A DNA stretch of 5,997 nucleotides. Source: Anaerolineae bacterium (lineage in GTDB: Bacteria > Chloroflexota > Anaerolineae > Anaerolineales > Villigracilaceae). The stretch lies in contig JAFLCF010000239.1 of the NCBI GenBank assembly GCA_017303735.1, positions 1 to 5,997 on the forward strand, given 5' to 3'. This document shows positions 1 through 5,743 of this stretch, one piece after another. Both the position numbers and the translations under genes were made by a program. The notes under the pieces were generated by a model. That model worked only from the letters and a program-made list of their open reading frames with translations, searched no databases and was not told where the DNA came from. Every line of letters begins with the position of its first letter. Within the stretch, counting starts at the first letter, position 1.

Positions 1-10
1 AGGAAGTTTC

Positions 11-742
11 ATGATCGTTCTCTCTGTTGGAATGCCGCGCGCCGGGTCGGGCTGGCACTATAACCTCATTCACGACCTGATGAAAACCACGGGCTGTGCC
101 GATGCGCAGGACATTCGCAAAAAGTATGGGCTGCAAAAAATTCTCACTGAGGTGAATTGCAATATCGGCGTGCTTTCCCCGCGTCGTTTGGCGATGGTGA
201 CGTTGCCCGCATTGATGGGCAATACTTTTGTGATCAAAGCTCATGCGGGTCCTTCTTCGGCTTCGCGTTTACTTGCTTCCTTGGGATTGTTACGAATTAC
301 CTATATCTATCGTGACCCGCGTGACGCCATGCTCTCGGCATTTGACTACGGTCAACGCGCGCTTGCCAAGGGACGCCCGAATGCTTTTTCGCATCTTTCT
401 GATTTCGAGAAAAGTGTCGATTTTATGATGGAATACGTCCGTATTTGGGAGAAGTGGATGGGTGAGAAGAACGTGCTGATCGCCCGCTATGAAGACCTAC
501 TCACGAATTACGACGTTGAATCTGCCAAATTGGTGGAGCACCTAAAGTTGGATGCAAACAAGCCTGAGGTCCGCGCGGTGATCGAGCAATATCGCCCCGG
601 CGCGAATGATGACCAACAAGGTTTGCATTTCTATAAAGGAAAGATCGGACGCTACAAAGAGGCGTATACAGTTGAGCAGAAACGAGCTTTACTGGGCAAA
701 CTCATTAAATATCTCGAACGAATGGGGTACGATACGGTTTAG
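11..742 (+). CDS. Sulfotransferase domain protein (PAPS-dependent)
   Basis: A 243-residue protein of the sulfotransferase family, which transfers a sulfuryl group from PAPS to a hydroxyl or amine acceptor. Seen in the sequence: a 5'-phosphosulfate loop GMPRAGSGW at residues 7-15 (family form PKSGTTW); KAH at 76-78 in the region of the usual catalytic Lys/His; the 3'-phosphate motif YRDPRDAMLSAF at 100-111 with Arg101 and Ser109; YEDLL at 160-164; and near the C-terminus YKGKIGRYKEAYT at 208-220, a diverged form of the family's RKGxxGDWKNxFT loop. The main nucleotide-binding elements are thus present and the length suits a single-domain soluble enzyme. No signal peptide or membrane segment is seen. 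The start is supported by AGGAAG at positions 1-6. The acceptor (glycan, lipid or small molecule) cannot be told from sequence, and the upstream neighbours lie outside the window. Confidence 0.88.
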   Translation: MIVLSVGMPRAGSGWHYNLIHDLMKTTGCADAQDIRKKYGLQKILTEVNCNIGVLSPRRLAMVTLPALMGNTFVIKAHAGPSSASRLLASLGLLRITYIYRDPRDAMLSAFDYGQRALAKGRPNAFSHLSDFEKSVDFMMEYVRIWEKWMGEKNVLIARYEDLLTNYDVESAKLVEHLKLDANKPEVRAVIEQYRPGANDDQQGLHFYKGKIGRYKEAYTVEQKRALLGKLIKYLERMGYDTV

Positions 743-770
743 GTGTAATCTGACTGTAACGTCAAGAAAG

Positions 771-799
771 TTGCTGAACCCGGACTTTTTCGTTATGAT
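771..799 (+). promoter_or_regulatory. Candidate sigma-70-type promoter for the histidine kinase gene
   Basis: TTGCTG at 771-776 (3 of 6 matches to TTGACA) and TATGAT at 794-799 (5 of 6 to TATAAT) are separated by exactly 17 bp, in the 66-bp gap between the sulfotransferase and the kinase. The expected transcription start falls around 805-809, directly on or just before the kinase ATG, so the transcript would be leaderless or nearly so. This fits the absence of a good ribosome binding site (only AGG at 800-802). The call rests on a consensus match alone, and read-through from the sulfotransferase gene remains possible. Confidence 0.4.
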
Positions 800-808
800 A
801 GGCAAGCA

Positions 809-2569
809 ATGATGAAACGATTTGAAACCCCCTACATGGCAGACTGGTTCGCCATTTCACTACGCTGGATCATGCTGGTGGGTCTTACCGTTTCCTTGGG
901 TCTGGGGCAAAAACTTGAGATAGGCTCTGCATGGACGTTGGGGCTGCTGATCCTTTGGAATTTGGCGATGACCGCACTGGCTGGGTTGAATGTGCGCACA
1001 TCGTATCACCGCCGTTTGAATATTTTGGTAGACCTGGTCCTAACTGGTATATTTTTCTGGGTGCAAGGCGGCATTCGCGGACCTGCCTTCTGGGCAGGGC
1101 TGCTCCCGATCCTTACTGGCTCGATCTATTTTGAGATCGTGGGGGCGGTGGTTACTTCCCTCCTGTTCTCTGGGCTTGTTGTCTATACCGGGTATCAATT
1201 GGATGGAGAACTTTCGCTTTCGATCTTGATCGCAGGCATTTTGAGTTTGTTGGGCATTCTGTTCGGTTTTATCGGGCGCAGGATGATGGATCATATGCGC
1301 CAAAACCGTGCCCTATGGGTGGATGCCGAAGAAAAGAAACGCGCCATCCAAAACGAACGCATGCGTGCCATTTATGAACTGACCTCTACTCTCTCGACTA
1401 CGCTAAGTTACAAACGTGTGCTCGACTCTGCTTTGGATATGAGCGCTTCGGCACTGAACCCGAATGTGGAACCTGAACAAACGACGAGTGACCCGTTGGT
1501 GGGAGCTGTAATGCTCTTCAATGCCGGAAAGTTACGTGTTGGCTCGGCTCGGCGCTTTACCAACGCCGACATGCGCATCACCTTTGATGGCGCTGAGGGC
1601 ATCCTCAAAAAAGCGCTCGACGAAGGCGAACCCATCGGCTTCAAAGATATCGGCTACGATCAGGAACTGGGGCGAGTGGTGGCATTTCGTAATTGCACCA
1701 GCGGATATGCCTTCCCTTTGCGAAGCGGATTTAACGTTTATGGGGTGCTTCTCTTTGCACACCCCGAACCTGATTTTTTCAACACCGAACGCTCCAAACT
1801 GCTCGATATCATCGGGCGGCAGGCGGTCATTGCCATTCAAAACGCCCGCCTTTACCAAGATCTTGTGGAGGAAAAGGAACGCCTCGCGGATGTATACGAA
1901 GAGGCGCGCAAGAAACTGGCGCGTGACTTGCATGATGGACCCACCCAGTCTGTTGCAGCCATGGCAATGCGATTGAATATTTCCCGCCGTATGCTGCAAA
2001 AAGATCCTAAAATGGCGAATGAAGAACTCGTCAAACTTGAAGAGTTGGCGCATCGCACCACCAAAGAGATCCGTCATATGCTTTTTACCTTGCGTCCGCT
2101 CATTCTTGAATCGCAGGGACTTGCCGCTGCCATTCAATCGATGGCGGATAAGATGATGGAGACGTTCTCACAGCGTGTGATAGTAGAGATCGATGAACGC
2201 GCCTCCCAACAACTCGAAATGGGAAAACAAGGCGTTCTTTTCTACATCATTGAAGAGGCAGTTAACAACGCCCGCAAACATGCCGCGGCAGAAGCCATCA
2301 CAGTGCGGTTGCGCCAGGTGGAAGTAGGCATCTTGTTATTGGAGATCAAAGATAACGGCGCCGGGTTCGATGTTAAAGCCGTGGCGCAGAATTACGAAAA
2401 ACGTTCCAGCAGCAGCCTGGGTATGGTTAACCTGCGTGAGCGCGCCGAATTGGTGAATGGTCTGCTCAACATCGACTCAGCGCCGGGCAAGGGAACGAAC
2501 GTGCAGGTTTACATCCCGCTCACCGAAGATGCCGCCGACCGATTGCATCACGCCCGCAGGACCGCATAA
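809..2569 (+). CDS. Membrane sensor histidine kinase, GAF + HisKA_3 + HATPase (NarX/LiaS/DesK class)
   Basis: A 586-residue two-component sensor kinase. Residues 15-157 carry about six hydrophobic segments (roughly 15-33, 42-60, 68-86, 92-108, 109-129, 137-157), an integral membrane sensor with almost no extracytoplasmic domain. A charged helix near 160-190 leads into a GAF-like domain at about 185-350. A coiled linker (350-370) precedes the HisKA_3 dimerisation domain, whose motif ARDLHDGPTQ places the phospho-acceptor at His375. The ATP-binding domain shows the N box EEAVNNARKH (482-491), the G1 box DNGAGF (515-520), the G2-like SLGMVNLRER (536-545) and APGKGTNVQVYIP (558-570), so it appears catalytically complete. 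Kinases of this class normally phosphorylate NarL/FixJ-type regulators, but none is encoded here. ATG809 or ATG812 are equivalent starts, both with a weak ribosome site. The signal sensed is unknown. Confidence 0.92.
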   Translation: MMKRFETPYMADWFAISLRWIMLVGLTVSLGLGQKLEIGSAWTLGLLILWNLAMTALAGLNVRTSYHRRLNILVDLVLTGIFFWVQGGIRGPAFWAGLLPILTGSIYFEIVGAVVTSLLFSGLVVYTGYQLDGELSLSILIAGILSLLGILFGFIGRRMMDHMRQNRALWVDAEEKKRAIQNERMRAIYELTSTLSTTLSYKRVLDSALDMSASALNPNVEPEQTTSDPLVGAVMLFNAGKLRVGSARRFTNADMRITFDGAEGILKKALDEGEPIGFKDIGYDQELGRVVAFRNCTSGYAFPLRSGFNVYGVLLFAHPEPDFFNTERSKLLDIIGRQAVIAIQNARLYQDLVEEKERLADVYEEARKKLARDLHDGPTQSVAAMAMRLNISRRMLQKDPKMANEELVKLEELAHRTTKEIRHMLFTLRPLILESQGLAAAIQSMADKMMETFSQRVIVEIDERASQQLEMGKQGVLFYIIEEAVNNARKHAAAEAITVRLRQVEVGILLLEIKDNGAGFDVKAVAQNYEKRSSSSLGMVNLRERAELVNGLLNIDSAPGKGTNVQVYIPLTEDAADRLHHARRTA

Positions 2570-2572
2570 GCC

Positions 2573-3349
2573 ATGCCGTTCGCGCAAGGCATTCACTATT
2601 CATTTCACCAGCCAAAAGAAATTGACCCCAGCCGCCCACCGTTGATCCTTATTCACGGTGCAGGCGGCAGTTTTTTATCCTGGCACCCGTATTTACGACG
2701 ATTGGATGGGGAAACGGTTTACACACTCGACCTGCCCGGGCATGGAGAGTCTCAAGGCGAAGGCAGTTCATCCATTCAGAACTATGCTGAGGGTGTGTTG
2801 ACCTTCTTGCGCCAAAATAAAATTCAAAAGCCAATGATCGTTGGTCACTCAATGGGCAGTGCAATTGCCCTCACTCTGGCGCTCGATCATCCTGAAGAGT
2901 TTTCTGCACTGGCATTGCTCGGCGCTGGCGCAAAGTTGCGCGTCTCGCCTCTGATCCTTGAGAAAGCAAAAGACCCCGCAACGTTCGCCGAAGCTGTCAG
3001 GCTGATCAATGAATATAGCTTTCACCTCGACACATCCAAAGACCTTATACGTCTTTCCACCGAAGCCATGCTTAAGTTGAAACCACAAACCTTATTGGGT
3101 GATCTTCTCGCTTGTGATTCTTTTGATGTGACTGAGCGTCTGTCCACCATTCACCTTCCCACTCTCCTTGCCTGCGGTATGCTCGATGTGATGACACCGC
3201 CCAAGTTCTCAAAAACCCTTGCAGAAAAAATCTCCCACGCCCAGCTCCATCTTCTGGAAAAGACCGGGCACATGCTCATGCTTGAACAACCGGAAGCTGT
3301 CGCAAAAATAATGAAGCAATTTCTAGACGGGCTCCCGCCTCTTTCCTAG
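2573..3349 (+). CDS. Alpha/beta-fold hydrolase
   Basis: A 258-residue protein of the alpha/beta hydrolase superfamily, close to the usual single-domain length. It has the oxyanion-hole strand and loop LIHGAGGSFLSW (26-37), the DLPGHGES turn (53-60), the nucleophile elbow VGHSMGSA (90-97) with Ser93, the acid in CGMLDVMTPP (Asp205) and the catalytic histidine in TGHMLMLEQP (His233), so the triad is intact. A cap region lies at about 120-190. There is no signal peptide, so it should act in the cytoplasm. The gene starts 3 bp after the kinase stop codon. AGGA at 2558-2561 is 11 bp from the ATG and weak, so translation is probably coupled to the kinase gene. The family covers esterases, haloperoxidase-like and C-C hydrolases, so the substrate cannot be named. 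The tight linkage suggests co-expression with the kinase and perhaps a related role. Confidence 0.9.
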   Translation: MPFAQGIHYSFHQPKEIDPSRPPLILIHGAGGSFLSWHPYLRRLDGETVYTLDLPGHGESQGEGSSSIQNYAEGVLTFLRQNKIQKPMIVGHSMGSAIALTLALDHPEEFSALALLGAGAKLRVSPLILEKAKDPATFAEAVRLINEYSFHLDTSKDLIRLSTEAMLKLKPQTLLGDLLACDSFDVTERLSTIHLPTLLACGMLDVMTPPKFSKTLAEKISHAQLHLLEKTGHMLMLEQPEAVAKIMKQFLDGLPPLS

Positions 3350-3388
3350 CCGATAATTGATTCTAACAATTAGGCTTTTACCTGCCCT

Positions 3389-3433
3389 AAAAAAAAGTGA
3401 CAGTCACCTCACAGGTGACTGTCACTTCGTTTT
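3389..3433. terminator. Hairpin terminator between convergent genes (strong for - strand)
   Basis: A perfect 15-bp stem (3395-3409 with 3413-3427) closes a 3-nt loop, CAC. Read on the - strand it starts 4 bp after the rdgB stop codon and is followed by eight T (the A run at 3389-3396, partly in the stem), the classic intrinsic terminator shape. Read on the + strand, 45 bp after the hydrolase stop, it is followed by TTCGTTTT, a poorer T-tract, so it may stop the kinase-hydrolase transcript less efficiently. The rest of the 82-bp gap (3350-3431) shows nothing else. Confidence 0.8.
3395..3427. repeat. Nested palindromic repeat, copy 1 (units diverging)
   Basis: Two arms of a 15-bp unit, AGGTGACWGTCACTT, in inverted orientation with the AGG ends facing inward, separated by CAC. 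Each arm contains GTGACWGTCAC, itself a dyad around one central base (3402 and 3420, 18 bp apart). It is a sibling of the element at 4045-4077, with the unit orientation reversed. It coincides with the rdgB terminator hairpin. Confidence 0.8.
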
Positions 3434-4031
3434 ATGCCGAAAACAATTTTTTCAAAATAGGCATTGCCGCAAAGACAGCCAGTGCGCGATGACTGAGTCT
3501 GTTCTTTTCTTCCATGTCCAACTCTGCCATGGTTCTTCCGAGATCCTTCATCAAAAAAATGGGATCGTACCCAAAGCCGCCAGTTCCACGTTCTTCTGGG
3601 ATGATCTCACCATAGCAGTTGCCCTCCGCAAATTCGATCTCTCCATAGGGTGTGGCAACTGCGATCGTGGCATGGAAATGTGCCCTCCATGGGTGCGGCT
3701 TGTCTTTGAGATTCTCGAGCAGAAAATCTCGGCGGTCTTTATCTTTTGCACCCGGTTTTGGGGAATATCGCGCGGAATACAACCCCGGTGCACCGCCAAG
3801 GGCATCCACTTCGAGCCCGGAATCATCGGCAAGGGAAATTAATCCGCTGGCTTGGGCGAAGGCGAGGGCTTTCTTTCCGGCGTTCTCTTGGTATGTAGAG
3901 CCGTCTTCCACTACTTCAAGCTGTAGGTTGATCTGAGCAGGTGTCACAAATTCGATACCAGAACCTGTCAATAGTTCTTGAAGTTCCAATACTTTTCCTT
4001 GATTATTAGTGGCAATAAGAAGTTTGTTCAT
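3432..4031 (-). CDS. rdgB: dITP/XTP pyrophosphatase (RdgB/Ham1 family)
   Basis: A 199-residue non-canonical purine NTP pyrophosphatase, which hydrolyses dITP, ITP and XTP to the monophosphate and PPi and so keeps deaminated bases out of nucleic acids. It is cytoplasmic and normally a homodimer. Visible family motifs: LLIATNNQGKV at 4-14 (substrate-binding TNN, Lys13), TYQENAGKKA at 46-55 (metal-binding Glu region), ADDSGLEVDALGGAPG at 68-83 with the Asp69/Asp70 pair, SARYS at 86-90, GFGYDPIF at 152-159 and the C-terminal KNRLSHRALA at 176-185. The length matches the family. An in-frame extension upstream to 4226 would run through the queG end and lacks family similarity. ATG at 4031 starts exactly at the conserved MNKLLIATNN and is preceded by AGGGA (4040-4036), 4 nt away. 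It lies 40 bp after queG, with a large palindrome in the gap, and is followed by a strong terminator. Confidence 0.95.
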   Translation of the reverse strand: MNKLLIATNNQGKVLELQELLTGSGIEFVTPAQINLQLEVVEDGSTYQENAGKKALAFAQASGLISLADDSGLEVDALGGAPGLYSARYSPKPGAKDKDRRDFLLENLKDKPHPWRAHFHATIAVATPYGEIEFAEGNCYGEIIPEERGTGGFGYDPIFLMKDLGRTMAELDMEEKNRLSHRALAVFAAMPILKKLFSA

Positions 4032-4044
4032 GATGTCCCTTATA

Positions 4045-4077
4045 AGGTGACAGTCACTTTTAAAGTGACTGTCACCT
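4045..4077. repeat. Nested palindromic repeat, copy 2 (units converging)
   Basis: A perfect 16-bp inverted repeat (4045-4060 with 4062-4077) around a single central T. It uses the same AGGTGACWGTCACTT unit as the element at 3395-3427, but here the AGG ends face outward. The two GTGACWGTCAC dyads are centred at 4052 and 4070, again 18 bp apart. On the - strand it begins inside the last codon of queG, contains that gene's TGA stop, and ends 5 nt before the AGGGA of rdgB. It lacks a T-tract on the - strand, so a simple terminator role is unlikely. An RNA-processing or stability hairpin, or a protein-binding site, is possible. Confidence 0.8.
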
Positions 4078-5103
4078 ATTGATTTTTTGTAATGCCCACC
4101 GTGAGTGAGATTGCACAAGAATTTCTTCATCTTGTGCAGCCTGTTCAAGAGTGGGTAAATCATTCTTGTTTCCGATATTGCCAACTGCCACAGCAAGGTT
4201 GCGCAAATATCCACGCCGCTTGGCACGTTTGATCGGAGAACGTTTGAAGCGTTGATTAAACTCGGAGGATGTCAGAGTCAGGTCTGAGGTCAGAACAGGA
4301 AGCGGAATGGATGGCGCAAGGGCAGGGTCGGCGGGATGGGCGAATCGATTCCACGGGCAGACTTGCTGGCAGATGTCACATCCGAAAACCCAATTACCAA
4401 CAGGTTCACGTAAATCTTCGGGAATGTCTCCCTTGTTTTCGATGGTGAGATAGGAGATGCAGCGATTTGAATTTATGGTTCGGTTGGGGAGGATGCACTG
4501 AATAGGACAGGCATCGATGCAGCGTGTGCAGGTACCACAATGGTCAGTAGTGAAAGGCTCATCGGGTTCGATCTGGATGCCAAGCAGAATCTCTGCAAGC
4601 AGGAATGTGGAACCTGCCTGCGGATTGATAAGCATGGAGTTTTTGCCGATCCACCCGAGCCCGGCGCGTTGTGCCAGTTCGCGTTCGAGGATCGGACCGG
4701 TATCTGTATAGTAACGATTGGGAACAGAATGCCCAACTTGTTCTTCGATGAATTGAACGATCTCTTTCAAACGCGGCGGGATGACATCGTGATAGTCGTC
4801 GCCCAACGCATAGGCTGCGATGTTGAAATCTGACCGTTGACCACTGACCGCTGGTGTATAAGGCAATGCCAGCACTAAAATTGATTTGCATTCGGGGAGG
4901 ATCAGGCTTGGGTCGGCACGGCGTGACCGGCTTCGTTCTGAGGCGAGGTAGTCCATCGTGGCGTGATGATTCGAATCCAGCCATTCCTGAAAGATATTGA
5001 AGTGGGCGGGCGGTTCACAAGAAGTAAAACCAGCCAGGACAAATCCCAGCTGGTTTGATTTTTCCTTTATGGCTTGCTTGAGTGATGAAAGATTATTGGA
5101 CAA
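4072..5103 (-). CDS. queG: Epoxyqueuosine reductase QueG
   Basis: A 343-residue cobalamin- and iron-sulfur-dependent enzyme that reduces epoxyqueuosine to queuosine in the wobble position of GUN-anticodon tRNAs, the last step of that pathway. Family motifs: YALGDDYHDVIPPRL (98-112), YTDTGPILEREL (132-143) with Asp134 in the conserved DTxPxxER block, and GLGWIGKNSMLINP (148-161). Two [4Fe-4S] clusters are indicated by Cys189, 192, 195 and 199, then Cys215 and Cys242, 245 and 249 (CxxCxxCxxxCP and CxxCxxxCP). A short HEAT-like helical tail (297-342) follows, as in the family. The start is TTG at 5103. The frame is closed by a stop just upstream (5110-5112), no ATG lies nearby, and the family N-terminus begins here. 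The ribosome site is weak, and the 11-bp overlap with the upstream gene suggests translational coupling. The stop codon lies inside a palindromic repeat. Confidence 0.95.
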   Translation of the reverse strand: MSNNLSSLKQAIKEKSNQLGFVLAGFTSCEPPAHFNIFQEWLDSNHHATMDYLASERSRSRRADPSLILPECKSILVLALPYTPAVSGQRSDFNIAAYALGDDYHDVIPPRLKEIVQFIEEQVGHSVPNRYYTDTGPILERELAQRAGLGWIGKNSMLINPQAGSTFLLAEILLGIQIEPDEPFTTDHCGTCTRCIDACPIQCILPNRTINSNRCISYLTIENKGDIPEDLREPVGNWVFGCDICQQVCPWNRFAHPADPALAPSIPLPVLTSDLTLTSSEFNQRFKRSPIKRAKRRGYLRNLAVAVGNIGNKNDLPTLEQAAQDEEILVQSHSRWALQKINR

Positions 5104-5728
5104 CGATCTTTACGCCAAACTGTTTTCCTGCTTTTCCAAATGGGATACCTTTAGCGTTTACCATCTGCCACCATAGCGTGTATTCTCCTGGTGTAGTAGG
5201 AGCTTTGAATTGAACTGAAACTTCCACTTCTTGTCCCGGTGCAACGAGCACTGCAAGCGGAATGGGCTGTGCGCTCATCCGTTCGTTTGATGGATTTCCA
5301 TACGCATAAATGGCTTTGTAGCTTGTATCCCAGGTACAGATACCTATGTTTTTTATTTTCCAAGTCTTGACGAATTCCTGACCTGGCGTCATGGGGGTAC
5401 CATCAGGAATAGTGACGTCAAGAGTTGTAGCATCCCAGTCGTAATCGTCACACAGTGCCTCGGGGGTAAGCGCCGCCTGAGTTGGGTCGAGGGTGAAGAT
5501 GGCGGCAGGGGTTTCTGTGGCAGGAAGAAACTGCTGTGTGGGGGTCTCTGTGGGCAATGGTTGAGGAGTGGGTGTGAAGAAGGCGGCGGTCAAGGTAAAT
5601 TCTGCAACGACTGTGCTTGCCGCCGAGGTGCGGATGACATTCACATCCGGAGTTGGTTCTACCGGTGTGGCGGGGGCGCAGGCAGCGAGGAGAATTGCTG
5701 CCGTAAGAAAGGCGAGAGTTCTTTTCAT
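5093..5728 (-). CDS. Secreted lipoprotein with NBR1-type Ig-like domain
   Basis: A 211-residue predicted lipoprotein. The N-terminus MKRTLAFLTAAILLAAC is a lipoprotein signal peptide with lipobox LAAC, so Cys17 would be lipidated after cleavage. Residues 18-90 are a low-complexity linker rich in Pro, Thr and Ala (for example TPTPQPLPTETPTQ), typical of surface proteins spaced away from the membrane. Residues 105-210 form a beta-rich domain with hallmarks of the Ig-like fold first named in human NBR1: TPGQEFVKTWKIKNIGICTW at 114-133, APGQEVEVSVQFKAPTTPGE at 163-182 and LWWQMVNAKGIPFG at 185-198. The molecular role of this domain in bacteria is not settled; binding of other proteins or polymers at the surface is an inference. 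ATG5728 has AGGGA five nt upstream. The gene starts 15 bp after a gene with the same domain and overlaps queG downstream. Confidence 0.85.
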   Translation of the reverse strand: MKRTLAFLTAAILLAACAPATPVEPTPDVNVIRTSAASTVVAEFTLTAAFFTPTPQPLPTETPTQQFLPATETPAAIFTLDPTQAALTPEALCDDYDWDATTLDVTIPDGTPMTPGQEFVKTWKIKNIGICTWDTSYKAIYAYGNPSNERMSAQPIPLAVLVAPGQEVEVSVQFKAPTTPGEYTLWWQMVNAKGIPFGKAGKQFGVKIVVQ

Positions 5729-5743
5729 GAGGTTCCCTGCTTT

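Noticed and set aside
606..812. A 68-codon + strand frame that ends in an ATGA overlap with the kinase start.
   Set aside because: It lies mostly within the sulfotransferase in the +1 frame, has no family similarity, and the sulfotransferase ends normally at 742. The ATGA overlap is likely chance.
1532..2137. A 201-codon antisense frame inside the histidine kinase.
   Set aside because: It is the opposite strand of the conserved GAF/HisKA_3 coding sequence, with no recognisable domain and no ribosome site of note.
3357..3842. A 161-codon + strand frame from the convergent junction into rdgB.
   Set aside because: It is antisense to conserved RdgB motifs, runs through the terminator hairpin and shows no domain.
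4045..4077. Copy 2 of the palindrome as a simple intrinsic terminator after queG, or as an rdgB promoter.
   Set aside because: There is no T-tract on the - strand side, only TTATAAG. The TATAAG box has no -35 at a workable distance (the nearest TTGACA-like hexamer is 25 bp away).
4032..4226. A possible 65-residue N-terminal extension of RdgB.
   Set aside because: The extension overlaps the queG coding end and the palindrome and is not family-like. The conserved start MNKLLIATNN with AGGGA upstream lies at 4031.
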